33,705 nucleotides of DNA from Sphaerochaeta sp. (lineage in GTDB: Bacteria; Spirochaetota; Spirochaetia; Sphaerochaetales; Sphaerochaetaceae): assembly GCA_003456855.1 (NCBI GenBank), contig DMOO01000242.1, positions 1-33,705 of the forward strand, written 5' to 3'. Position numbers and translations under genes: made by a program. The notes under the pieces were generated by a model that had not been told where the DNA came from, did no database searches, and saw nothing but the letters and a program-made list of their open reading frames with translations. Positions 1-6,226 of the stretch are shown here, piece after piece (within the stretch, counting starts at the first letter, position 1; every line of letters begins with the position of its first letter).

Positions 1-1
1 A

Positions 2-52
2 TCGTCCTCTGAAGATTACAACTACCTGACAAGAATAGAAACAGAAGACTAG
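2..52 (+). CDS. C-terminal tail of an upstream gene (partial)
   Basis: The window opens inside an open frame that reads 16 residues (ending YLTRIETED) and stops with TAG at 50-52. The other two plus-strand frames close early or lack coding character. It is probably the end of a gene whose body lies before the window. Nothing about its function can be said from 16 residues. Confidence 0.3.
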   Translation, partial: SSSEDYNYLTRIETED

Positions 53-116
53 ATTTCCGGAACCTTCTCTGGGGGAGAACGATACTTCCCGATTTGATAT
101 TCTCGTTTGGCTCTGG

Positions 117-375
117 ATGTGCGATAATCCGATTATCATGTCGTATCCAAAACCATTAAGCAGAGAAACACTTGAAAGAAGATATTCGGAGACGGGGCTG
201 TCCAAGGAGCAGCTGAGTTTTCTCGAGCTGTTCTTCTCCTCGTGCGCGAACCTCTACGGAGCCATCCACATCATCGAGGCCTGGGATGAAGGCCCATTTC
301 AAAGAGCACCCGGAGGAGTATGAGGAATTCCTCAAAGCCACCAAGGCGATGGGCATTGAGATTGTGGATAAATAG
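117..375 (+). pseudogene. Frameshifted small gene of unknown function
   Basis: Two adjacent frames look like halves of one protein. The first (ATG at 117 or, more likely, 138) reads MSYPKPLSRETLERRYSETG and continues to IHIIEAWD near 285. The second begins around ATG 286 and reads MKAHFKEHPEEYEEFLKATK, then to IEIVDK and TAG at 373-375. Both halves are charged and helix-rich with normal local codon use, whereas the first frame becomes nonsense after IIEAWD. The simplest reading is a gene broken by a 1- or 2-base indel near 283-288, possibly also truncated. I do not recognise the family. A sequencing error at this point cannot be excluded. The second frame could also be a separate 29-residue ORF, though no Shine-Dalgarno site precedes it. 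Confidence 0.45.
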
Positions 376-418
376 AATCCGTTCCTGCCATACCTTGAAG
401 GGCAGACTTTTTGCGGCT

Positions 419-1333
419 ATGATTCCTGCCATGGGAAGAATTCTGCCTCCAATAATGCTTTGTCTTGTGCTGCTTGTCTCCTGTGCCACCGCAGCGGATT
501 TTCAGCAGTGCATTGAACCTTCATACTCAGATGCAAAGGTGAGCTATCTTGGCCCCGAGGGCACCTATACCCAGGAGGCCTGCCAGCTGTTCTTCGGAAG
601 GCAGGGGGAGTACATCCCCTATGCCACTGTCTCTGATGCGGTACGTGCCCTTGTAGATGGAGAGACGGACTATGCGGTCATCCCGCAGGAGAACACGATA
701 GGCGGGGCTGTCATAGACTATGTGGACACTTTGATTGCACAGACAGAGGTCTCCGTCGTAGGCGAGATCGAGCTTCCCATAAACCAGAATCTGCTTGCAT
801 TGCCAGGGACGGGACTGGGCGAGATAAAGACGGTCTACTCCCACATCCAGGGCATAACCCAGGGCAGGCAGTGGCTTGAGGAGAATCTGCCGTGGGCAGA
901 TGTGGTGGAGGTGTCCAGCACCGCCCAGGGAGCCAGAATGGTTTCCGAGACGCAGGACGGAAGCTGTGCGGCGATAGCCTCGGCAGCCTGTGCCGATGTC
1001 TACAATCTTGAGATTCTGGCTTCTGCAATCCAGAACAACAGCAGCAACGTCACCCGCTTCTATGTTCTTTCCCTGGAACCTGCCGGAACCTGTGCCTCGG
1101 ATAGGCTTGCCTTCATAGCATCCGGCAGTGCAGAGAATCTTCCTGCCCTGCTTTCCATCCTGGAGAAGAGAGGCATGACCCTCATTGCAATCCACGACAG
1201 GCCCCTCAAGACCGTCCTTGGAGAGTACAACTATGTTCTGGAGTGCTCCGGTTGTGACTACGATGACTACCAGAGACTTGCAGAGGCGGGACTGTTCAGT
1301 CTCAGGTTCCTGGGGTGCTTCCCTGCAATTTGA
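419..1333 (+). CDS. pheA: Prephenate dehydratase with lipoprotein signal peptide (exported)
   Basis: Prephenate dehydratases convert prephenate to phenylpyruvate in phenylalanine synthesis. Family marks are clear: LGPEGTYTQEA (about residues 44-54), VIPQENTIGG (87-96) and the catalytic TRF motif at 212-214, followed by a C-terminal ACT-like regulatory domain (about 229-304) in which the usual ESRP is HDRP (259-262). The odd part is the front. From ATG 419 the protein starts with a hydrophobic stretch ending LLVSC, a good lipobox with Cys22, so the enzyme should be exported and lipid-anchored. Normal PheA is cytoplasmic, and the known periplasmic enzyme, PheC, has a different, binding-protein fold. 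The start is uncertain: ATG 431 or TTG 395 (which would add a positively charged KGR n-region) are alternatives, and no Shine-Dalgarno site is ideally placed. The ORF stays open back to 320, but that segment overlaps the upstream broken gene. No chorismate mutase domain is present. Confidence 0.85.
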   Translation: MIPAMGRILPPIMLCLVLLVSCATAADFQQCIEPSYSDAKVSYLGPEGTYTQEACQLFFGRQGEYIPYATVSDAVRALVDGETDYAVIPQENTIGGAVIDYVDTLIAQTEVSVVGEIELPINQNLLALPGTGLGEIKTVYSHIQGITQGRQWLEENLPWADVVEVSSTAQGARMVSETQDGSCAAIASAACADVYNLEILASAIQNNSSNVTRFYVLSLEPAGTCASDRLAFIASGSAENLPALLSILEKRGMTLIAIHDRPLKTVLGEYNYVLECSGCDYDDYQRLAEAGLFSLRFLGCFPAI

Positions 1334-1378
1334 GGCAATTCCAAGTGTGTATTTTTATTTAAACTTCACGGATATTTA

Positions 1379-1408
1379 TTGACACGGACTGGCACAAATA
1401 ATTATTCT
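1379..1408 (+). promoter_or_regulatory. Promoter for the YkgJ-family gene
   Basis: TTGACA at 1379-1384 is followed by an 18-bp spacer and TATTCT at 1403-1408. The predicted start of transcription, near 1415, is only a few bases before ATG 1418, so the mRNA would be almost leaderless. The TTG that could act as an upstream start codon at 1379 is part of this -35 box. Confidence 0.5.
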
Positions 1409-1417
1409 CCCATCGTT

Positions 1418-2095
1418 ATGGACTGCGAGAGAGACAAGATTGTGGAGATGTTCGGGGATTCCTCCCTCGGAGAGAGCATTGGAAAGCTGTCTGGAATCTA
1501 CAATCGGATCGAGTCCGAAAGCGATGAATTCTGCCGGAGATACAACATCCACTGCACCGGAGGCTGCGGCAGCTGCTGCGAGCACTTTGTGCCTGACGTG
1601 ACGCCTGTCGAGGCAAAACTGGTAGCTGCATACCTTCTTCTGGACAAAAAGGACATTGAGCTTATCAACAAGGTGCAGCAGCCAAATCCGGACCATTGCC
1701 CGCTCTATGACAAGGACAATCCCTTTCACTGTCAGGTCTATCCTGTTCGTCCTTTGATCTGCAGGCTTTTCGGTCAGTGCGCCTCTAGAATGAAGGACGG
1801 CAGTGCCGTCTTCCACAGATGCAGGTTCGAGGGTGGAGCGCTCATGCCTGAGAAACTTGTGTTCAAAGCGGAAGCCGGAATAAAGACGATGGATGAGTAT
1901 GGCATCCAAGTCCATGCCTTGGACAGCGGCAATGCGGAAACAACAGAGGACCTTGATGTGGCGGTGACCAATGCACTGAACGAGGTTGCAATGGTTGCCT
2001 CCTACATGGGCATCCTTGGAAAGTCATCCAATGATGACGATGATTCAACACCGACACCAACTCCTACACCAACACCTACGCCGCAGGCATCATAA
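1418..2095 (+). CDS. YkgJ-family cysteine-cluster protein
   Basis: This 225-residue protein carries the YkgJ (putative zinc- or iron-chelating) signature: Cys46, Cys50, Cys53 and Cys54 in HCTGGCGSCC, then CPLYDKDNPFHCQVYPVRPLICRLFGQC with the family's typical YxxRPxxCR core. Members are thought to bind a metal or iron-sulphur centre, and their cellular roles are mostly unknown. I place the start at ATG 1418 rather than TTG 1379, because 1379 belongs to a -35 box. No Shine-Dalgarno site precedes 1418. The C-terminus is unusual: five aspartates are followed by repeated Thr-Pro pairs (about residues 207-222) encoded by an ACN-CCN run. Such a tail is more typical of a linker in an exported protein, but no signal peptide is present. 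Confidence 0.82.
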   Translation: MDCERDKIVEMFGDSSLGESIGKLSGIYNRIESESDEFCRRYNIHCTGGCGSCCEHFVPDVTPVEAKLVAAYLLLDKKDIELINKVQQPNPDHCPLYDKDNPFHCQVYPVRPLICRLFGQCASRMKDGSAVFHRCRFEGGALMPEKLVFKAEAGIKTMDEYGIQVHALDSGNAETTEDLDVAVTNALNEVAMVASYMGILGKSSNDDDDSTPTPTPTPTPTPQAS

Positions 2096-2125
2096 GTTAC
2101 ATTGAACACAATACTATGAAAATAT

Positions 2126-2143
2126 AACTACTTTACGGTAGTT
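2126..2143 (+). promoter_or_regulatory. Inverted repeat just upstream of brnA-like gene
   Basis: AACTAC (2126-2131) and GTAGTT (2138-2143) form perfect 6-bp arms around a 6-base loop, and GCTTTT then leads into ATG 2150. BrnA antitoxins generally repress their own promoter, so this could be an operator. It could instead be a weak terminator for the preceding gene, but its U-tract is short. A poor promoter (TTGAAC 2102-2107, TATAAC 2123-2128, 15-bp spacer) overlaps its left arm. Confidence 0.35.
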
Positions 2144-2149
2144 GCTTTT

Positions 2150-2410
2150 ATGTATATACCTTCAAGAAAGAAATTAAGCTATGATGATGACAGCCCAAAG
2201 CTATCTGCAGAGCAGTTGTCAGAATTCAAGCCTGTTCTAGATAAATACTATAAGCCAAAGAAAGAGCAGATAACTCTTAAAATAGATGCCGATGTTCTCG
2301 CTGCGTACAGGAGTATGGGCAAAGGTTACCAGACGAAGATGAACGCTGTTCTCAGAGCATATATTTTCAGTCCGCAGATGGAGTCAGATAATAGCGCCAG
2401 TAAATGCTGA
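2150..2410 (+). CDS. BrnA-like antitoxin, no toxin partner
   Basis: The 86-residue protein contains the BrnA/COG3514 core: KPKKEQITLKIDADVLAAYR (about residues 36-55) then GKGYQTKMNAVLRAYI, the ribbon-helix-helix DNA-binding segment of this family. In known systems BrnA neutralises the BrnT ribonuclease encoded just upstream and represses the operon. Here the upstream gene is an unrelated YkgJ protein and no BrnT-like ORF is present, so this is a solitary antitoxin, either a relic or a stand-alone regulator. No Shine-Dalgarno site precedes ATG 2150. The last 27 bases overlap the 3' end of the opposing Phd/YefM-like gene, and a strong terminator follows at once. Confidence 0.75.
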   Translation: MYIPSRKKLSYDDDSPKLSAEQLSEFKPVLDKYYKPKKEQITLKIDADVLAAYRSMGKGYQTKMNAVLRAYIFSPQMESDNSASKC

Positions 2411-2599
2411 AGCGGTGGATGGCTCCTCGTTCTGGGGAGCTTCTTTTTTCTTGCAGAGATTCTCATAGACCTTCATGCTCATTATGACCATGTCACCATA
2501 GCCGTTCTTTGTGATGAAGATCGGTTCTTCGGCGGCGTTCACCTTTGCAGAGAGGGTGGAAGTGTCCTTCAGGTCCTTGATTGGAATTATCTGTGCCAT
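2384..2599 (-). CDS. Phd/YefM-family antitoxin, no toxin partner
   Basis: The 71 residues begin MAQIIPIKDLKDTSTLSAKV and contain PIFITKNGYGDMVIMSMKVYE, the standard N-terminal DNA-binding fold of Phd/YefM antitoxins. Partners are usually RelE/YoeB or Doc toxins encoded immediately downstream. Downstream here lies only the opposing BrnA-like gene, so no toxin is present. The start has a clear GGAGG six bases upstream. The C-terminal tail (from about residue 50) looks improvised: it is read through the reverse complement of the neighbour's terminator and 3' end. The toxin-binding half may therefore have been lost and replaced by whatever frame was available. Confidence 0.8.
   Translation of the reverse strand: MAQIIPIKDLKDTSTLSAKVNAAEEPIFITKNGYGDMVIMSMKVYENLCKKKEAPQNEEPSTASAFTGAII
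2422..2450 (+). terminator. Rho-independent terminator after brnA-like gene
   Basis: The 7-bp stem GCTCCTC (2422-2428) / GGGGAGC (2434-2440), with one G-T pair, has a 5-base loop and is followed by TTCTTTTTTC. It sits 11 bases past the stop of the BrnA-like gene and lies inside the opposing Phd/YefM-like coding sequence, where it encodes part of the KKKEAPQNEEPS tail. Confidence 0.75.
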
Positions 2600-2631
2600 G
2601 TTTTGCCTCCGTGTGGTTTTATTATGACATA

Positions 2632-2660
2632 ATTATCCCATTATAATCACATAAAAACAA
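2632..2660 (-). promoter_or_regulatory. Promoter for the Phd/YefM-like gene
   Basis: Read on the minus strand, TTGTTT (2655-2660), a 17-bp spacer and GATAAT (2632-2637) precede the gene's GGAGG site and ATG 2599. The region is very A+T-rich and contains imperfect ATGTGATTATAAT / ATTATGTCAT symmetry that could hold an autoregulatory operator. Confidence 0.45.
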
Positions 2661-2684
2661 TAATATTTTTTTTCGTTTTTTGTG

Positions 2685-2713
2685 TTGACAAGTATACTTG
2701 GCAGAGTTATATT
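2685..2713 (+). promoter_or_regulatory. Strong promoter of the DUF6442-XRE operon
   Basis: A perfect TTGACA (2685-2690), a 17-bp spacer and TATATT (2708-2713) make this one of the best sigma-70-type promoters in the window. The predicted transcription start is near 2720, immediately at the second operator box. Confidence 0.8.
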
Positions 2714-2735
2714 GTGATTGCCAAGAAAACTTGGC
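2687..2735 (+). promoter_or_regulatory. Twin operator boxes, likely bound by the XRE regulator
   Basis: CAAGTATACTTGGC (2689-2702) and CAAGAAAACTTGGC (2722-2735) differ at two bases. The second is a perfect palindrome when extended (GCCAAG-AAAA-CTTGGC, 2720-2735), and the first matches it apart from one base in the outer left arm. The centres are 33 bp apart, about three helical turns. Box 1 covers the -35 and spacer, and box 2 covers the start of transcription, an ideal layout for repression. The XRE protein encoded second in the operon is the obvious candidate binder. Confidence 0.7.
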
Positions 2736-2753
2736 ATAAAGGAGAGAAACACA

Positions 2754-3077
2754 ATGACTAAAGAAGAGATTTTGGAAAAGAGCAGAACAGAGAACAAGGG
2801 AAAGGACATTGTTGAAGAGGAGTACATCAAGAAAGGCTTCCTGGTGTGCTGGATCGTGTCCCTTATTGCTGCAGCCGTAGTTGCCATGGTTGAGGGTATA
2901 GTGCTCGGGATTACAAACTATGGCATATTCTTCTCCCTGATGAGCGGACTGTTCTCGTTCTTCCTTGTGAAGTACATAAGACTCAGAAAGAAGCACGAGC
3001 TGTTCATCACAGTAATGTATGGAATAGCGGCGGTCTGCTTCCTGGCAGCCTGGATCATCGGTATCGTGAATGGTTGA
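2754..3077 (+). CDS. Small membrane protein, DUF6442-like
   Basis: This 107-residue protein starts at ATG 2754 behind a good AAAGGAGAG site. An acidic/basic cytoplasmic head (residues 1-29) is followed by three hydrophobic segments, roughly 30-50, 56-75 and 85-105, with an RLRKKHE positive loop between the second and third. It resembles the DUF6442 family of small membrane proteins that are commonly paired with an XRE regulator; the function is unknown. The XRE gene follows after 8 bp in the same operon. By analogy such pairs may act as a regulator and a membrane partner or sensor, but nothing in the sequence proves this. Confidence 0.75.
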   Translation: MTKEEILEKSRTENKGKDIVEEEYIKKGFLVCWIVSLIAAAVVAMVEGIVLGITNYGIFFSLMSGLFSFFLVKYIRLRKKHELFITVMYGIAAVCFLAAWIIGIVNG

Positions 3078-3085
3078 GGTGAGCT

Positions 3086-3295
3086 ATGGACGATTCATTG
3101 GTTCTAAGAAACAAGATCAAGGAGATTAGGGCGGAGAAGGGTCTCTCGCAGGGGCAGCTCGCGGAGATGGTAGGCGTCTCCAGAAACACCATCAGCTCCA
3201 TAGAGACCGGGCAGTTCAATCCGACTGCAAAGCTTGCGCTTATTCTGTGCATTGCTCTGGACAGAAAGTTCGAGGATATTTTCTACTTCGACTGA
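3086..3295 (+). CDS. XRE-family helix-turn-helix regulator
   Basis: A compact 69-residue DNA-binding protein. The HTH is seen in IRAEKGLSQGQLAEMVGVSR (about residues 12-31) and NTISSIETGQFNPTAKLALI, the Cro/CI-type fold used by many stand-alone repressors. There is no ligand-binding or dimerisation domain beyond the HTH. It has a good GAGGTGAG site and lies 8 bp behind the membrane protein gene. Two matching palindromic boxes in the operon promoter strongly suggest autorepression. Confidence 0.85.
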   Translation: MDDSLVLRNKIKEIRAEKGLSQGQLAEMVGVSRNTISSIETGQFNPTAKLALILCIALDRKFEDIFYFD

Positions 3296-3346
3296 AACTT
3301 GAATGTTAATTAAACTGAGGTCATTTCGGGACCAAGGAGGCAGGCA

Positions 3347-3876
3347 ATGGCAGAGGTAACCAGCGGAAAGAGGTTCATAACAATGGGTGAGATTCTTCTC
3401 AGACTCACTCCTCCGAACTATAACAAGATCAGAATGTCCAATTCATTTGATGCCACATATGGTGGTAGTGAGGCCAATATTGCACTCGCTCTAGCAAGTT
3501 TGGGCATCGATTCGACCTTTTTCTCTGTTGTCCCGAACAACTCTCTGGGCAAGAGCGCAATCAGATCACTCGGGTCCAGCGATGTCCATTGCAGCCCGGT
3601 GATCATGTCAACACCGGAGCAGACACCTACTCACAGACTTTGGGCCTACTTCCTTGAGACCGGATTCGGAATCAGAGCCAGCAAGGTCATATATGACCGC
3701 AAGCATTCCGCCCTGACAGAGTTCGATTTCTCGGACTATGACGTTGAGGGTCTTCTGAAGAACTATGACTGGCTTCATCGGTCATAAAGCACACCATCCA
3801 TGGCGATGCGAACATCACGGACGATGCCCAGACGATCAGAAACCTTATGAACATGAACTACGACATCAAGCGCTGA
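3347..3876 (+). pseudogene. kdgK: PfkB-family sugar kinase (KDG kinase-like), internal deletion
   Basis: The intact N-terminal part (ATG 3347, AAGGAGG site) matches 2-keto-3-deoxygluconate kinases: FITMGEILLRLTPP, then YGGSEANIALALASLG, the substrate-binding segment. It runs about 143 residues to YDWLH and then hits a stop at 3785-3787. In another frame the DNA continues as KHTIHGDANITDDAQTIRNL to TGA 3874, which looks like the C-terminal end of the same kinase family. PfkB kinases are about 310-340 residues, so some 150 codons, including the catalytic DTxGAGD motif, are missing. The junction lies near 3775-3782. The neat head-to-tail join indicates a deletion rather than a stop mutation. The product cannot phosphorylate sugar. 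Confidence 0.85.
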
Positions 3877-3896
3877 TTTATAGAGCAATGGTTTTC

Positions 3897-3924
3897 GGGA
3901 CTGCCTGGCAGTCCCAATTTTTTT
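3897..3924 (+). terminator. Rho-independent terminator after the kinase pseudogene
   Basis: GGGACTG (3897-3903) and CAGTCCC (3909-3915) form a perfect 7-bp stem with a 5-base loop, followed by AATTTTTTT. It remains intact behind the broken kinase gene and lies only a few bases from the 3' end of the convergent isomerase-like gene. Confidence 0.85.
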
Positions 3925-3928
3925 GGGA

Positions 3929-5128
3929 TCATGCACCCAGGAAGGCCTTTATCTCCTCTCTGTGCCTTCCGTAGAAGACTATGTGGTGGTTGCCGCATGG
4001 CCACTTGAGAAGGTCTCCGACACTGTCCTTGTCGTCAAACTGGATCTCTATCTGCGTTCTGCAGAGGGTTCTCTCGCTGAGGTTCCTGATGATTGTTCCC
4101 TCTGCGCACCAGTAGGTCTTAAGGTCTCTGGAGATTCTGAGGATGGTGACCGGGCCTTCCTTGAGCTCTCCCTTTATCGCAACGCCTATGCCGGACTCGA
4201 AGTGGGTGTCGAAGCAGTAGCTTTCAGGCATGTCCAGAGGCAGGGTGCAGTGGGCGATGACCATCCTGTTGGCGCTTGGGTCAATCCTTGAGGGGTTGGC
4301 CTGGAAGGAGGACTGGCCTGTGACCTTGCGGACGATTGCCATGGTGAGCATGCTCATGATGTCGCCTTCGCAGCTTCCGATGATTCCATCGGCATTAAGG
4401 GTAGCTAGGGAGAGGCAGCCTGTGGTGTGGATCGAGTCCAGAAGGTCAAAGCATCTTATTGTGACACCGTCCAGTCTGTACTTGTCCTTTAGGCTCTCGA
4501 CAGCCTTGACCAGTCTCTTGGAAGAGCCGAAGTCCAGATCGTCCTTGATCTCCTTTTCTTCCTTTGTTTCTCTGTAGGCGGCAAGAAGCTCGTCCATCGG
4601 GATGTCGATCAACTCTGAGCCGAAGCTCTCCTTGACCTTGGAGTAGTCAGGGGTGGAGGCGATTAGCCAGTCGGAAGGCTGACCGATCACACCGTATCTT
4701 CCATTGAGAGAGATGTCCGTCTTTGTGATTGAAGAGCAGTGACGATGTCCTCTTTCTGCGTTTTTCCCCTGAATCAGGGCCTTTATCCTGCTGGATATGT
4801 AGTCCGGACCACCGTGGAGGATCTCTCCTGGAAGGTTGTGGTCGTTGAGATAGGTCAGAATCTCTATGGATGCCGCAAGGCTGTTGTCCGTACCGCTGGT
4901 AAGAAGGTAGTAGGGAGCCTTGAGGTCATTGAAGGCCTCGAGGAACTTGCCCTCGCTTCCTCCGGAGGAGATGAAGATCAATTTGAGATCCGCCTCGTAG
5001 TCCTCGATAGGGGCAACCACGAGCTTCTCTCCAAGATGAAGCTCGATTTCCGAGAAGAACTCCCTGTTTCTCTGGGAGAGGAGGGACACTCTGTTTATGT
5101 CAGATGAAAAACTGGATACCTTAATCAT
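3929..5128 (-). CDS. L-fucose/L-arabinose isomerase-family protein
   Basis: This 399-residue protein has the layout of the FucI/AraA superfamily, ketol isomerases that interconvert aldoses and ketoses. The C-terminal half carries the best evidence: IIGSCEGDIMSMLTMAIV (metal/substrate region with Glu), AHCTLPLDM, then YCFDTHFESGIGVAIKGELK and a final beta-rich segment with TLCRTQIEIQF. It is shorter than classical FucI (about 590 residues) and AraA (about 500), as are many uncharacterised fucose isomerase-like proteins, so the sugar cannot be named. The start is set at ATG 5128 (MIKVSSFSSD); the longer frame from TTG 5155 is unlikely. There is no Shine-Dalgarno site, and an extended -10 box lies 7 nt upstream. 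The adjacent broken sugar kinase suggests a former hexuronate or deoxysugar pathway here. Confidence 0.72.
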   Translation of the reverse strand: MIKVSSFSSDINRVSLLSQRNREFFSEIELHLGEKLVVAPIEDYEADLKLIFISSGGSEGKFLEAFNDLKAPYYLLTSGTDNSLAASIEILTYLNDHNLPGEILHGGPDYISSRIKALIQGKNAERGHRHCSSITKTDISLNGRYGVIGQPSDWLIASTPDYSKVKESFGSELIDIPMDELLAAYRETKEEKEIKDDLDFGSSKRLVKAVESLKDKYRLDGVTIRCFDLLDSIHTTGCLSLATLNADGIIGSCEGDIMSMLTMAIVRKVTGQSSFQANPSRIDPSANRMVIAHCTLPLDMPESYCFDTHFESGIGVAIKGELKEGPVTILRISRDLKTYWCAEGTIIRNLSERTLCRTQIEIQFDDKDSVGDLLKWPCGNHHIVFYGRHREEIKAFLGA

Positions 5129-5135
5129 AAGATTA

Positions 5136-5144
5136 ATTGTACCA
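5136..5144 (-). promoter_or_regulatory. Extended -10 element for the isomerase-like gene
   Basis: On the minus strand TGG-TACAAT (TACAAT at 5136-5141) forms an extended -10 motif without a convincing -35. Seven bases separate it from ATG 5128, which predicts transcription starting at or beside the start codon. Confidence 0.45.
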
Positions 5145-5161
5145 CGGACGTGCAATAAATG

Positions 5162-5190
5162 TTGAGTATGATATATTAATATTGTACTCT
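5162..5190 (+). promoter_or_regulatory. Promoter and near-palindrome upstream of the acyl-CoA dehydrogenase gene
   Basis: TTGAGT (5162-5167), a 17-bp spacer and TACTCT (5185-5190) form a plausible promoter. The span 5164-5189 is also a broken palindrome: GAGTA and TACTC at the ends and an ATAT-rich core, 9 of 13 position pairs matching. It would lie exactly over the polymerase site, as a repressor operator does. Confidence 0.45.
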
Positions 5191-5202
5191 GATGGTGTAG
5201 GA

Positions 5203-5218
5203 AATCACTTATGTGATT
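5203..5218 (+). promoter_or_regulatory. Inverted repeat in the 5' leader
   Basis: AATCAC-TTAT-GTGATT is a perfect 6-bp inverted repeat placed between the promoter and the GGGGAG ribosome site of the next gene. It may be an operator or an RNA hairpin. I cannot assign a binder. Confidence 0.4.
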
Positions 5219-5230
5219 GGGGAGATAAAA

Positions 5231-6202
5231 ATGGGATATAAGAAAGTCGTAGTCGCAGGCGGTGGTGTACTTGGCAGCCAGATCGCCTACCAGGCCGCAT
5301 ATTGCGGATTCGATGTCACAATATGGCTCAGAAGCGAAGCTTCGATCGGCAGAGCCCAGCCAAAGATCGACAATCTCTATGAAGAGTACAAGAAGATCAT
5401 CGAGATCATGGACACCCCAGAGGGCAAGAACCCTGCTGTCTGGGCCAGAGGAATTGCTGATCTGGATACATTTGACAAGGCAAAGTGCCTTGCACAGGCA
5501 GAGAAGGCCTACAAGGGTCTGAAGCTTGAGCTGGATCTGGCAAAGGCCGTTGCGGATGCGGACCTTGTCATCGAGTCAATGGCAGAGGATACAAAGGAGA
5601 AGATTGCATTCTATCAGAAGATGGCTCCTCTTCTTCCTGAGAAGACCGTCATCGTCACAAACTCTTCAACTCTGCTTCCATCAACATTCGCAAAGTACAC
5701 AGGCAGACCTGAGAAGTATCTGTCCCTGCATTTCGCAAACCACATATGGACAAACAACACAGCCGAGGTCATGGCACAGGCTCAGACTGACAAGAAGTAC
5801 TTCGGTGAGCTTGTTGATTTTGCCAACGCGATCAGAATGGTTGCCCTTCCTGTGAACAAGGAGAAGAACGGATATCTTCTGAACTCACTTCTGGTTCCGT
5901 TCCTTCTCTGCGGACTTGATCTCTACGTGAACGGAGTCTCCGACCCAGAGAGCATCGACAAGGCTTGGACTCTCGGCACCGGCGCTCCAAGAGGACCGTT
6001 CCAGATCTTCGACGTTGTCGGAATGAAGACAGCCTACAACATCGTCCTCCAGTACCAGAAGGTCCCGGGACTCTTCGGACCACTGCTCAAGAAGATGATG
6101 ATGCCTTACAACTTCAAGGCCCAGGAAGCCTGCCTCAAGAAGATGATAGACGAGGGCAAGCTTGGAAAGGCTGCAGGAGAGGGCTTCTACAAGTACAACT
6201 GA
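5231..6202 (+). CDS. 3-hydroxyacyl-CoA dehydrogenase (NAD-dependent)
   Basis: This 323-residue enzyme is expected to oxidise 3-hydroxyacyl-CoA, or reduce acetoacetyl-CoA in the butyrate direction. The N-terminal Rossmann fold shows VVVAGGGVLGSQIAYQAAYC (residues 6-25), then DADLVIESMAEDTKEKIAFY and VTNSSTLLPS. The usual catalytic segment HFFNPVP is replaced by LHFANHIWTNNTAEVM, which keeps the His but not the Pro-rich part. NGYLLNSLLVPFL replaces the common GFVxNR. The C-terminal helical domain ends GEGFYKYN, the typical family ending. The start is ATG 5231 behind GGGGAGATAAAA; the ORF's upstream GTG at 5213 is in the leader hairpin. It stands alone, with its own promoter and terminator and without thiolase or crotonase neighbours, so the pathway is unknown. 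Confidence 0.85.
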   Translation: MGYKKVVVAGGGVLGSQIAYQAAYCGFDVTIWLRSEASIGRAQPKIDNLYEEYKKIIEIMDTPEGKNPAVWARGIADLDTFDKAKCLAQAEKAYKGLKLELDLAKAVADADLVIESMAEDTKEKIAFYQKMAPLLPEKTVIVTNSSTLLPSTFAKYTGRPEKYLSLHFANHIWTNNTAEVMAQAQTDKKYFGELVDFANAIRMVALPVNKEKNGYLLNSLLVPFLLCGLDLYVNGVSDPESIDKAWTLGTGAPRGPFQIFDVVGMKTAYNIVLQYQKVPGLFGPLLKKMMMPYNFKAQEACLKKMIDEGKLGKAAGEGFYKYN

Positions 6203-6226
6203 TAAGTTTTCTTCATGGGAAAAGAG

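Noticed and set aside
61..100. TTCTC-TGGGG-GAGAA hairpin near the window start
   Set aside because: It has a 5-bp stem and no U-tract or promoter association, too weak to call a terminator or regulatory element.
527..1195. 222-residue open frame on the minus strand
   Set aside because: It lies wholly within the prephenate dehydratase gene, which has catalytic motifs; no ribosome site or family signal is present in the antisense frame.
2041..2083. Thr-Pro repeat as a tandem-repeat or CRISPR-like element
   Set aside because: It is a short, imperfect coding repeat inside one gene, without spacers or longer periodicity.
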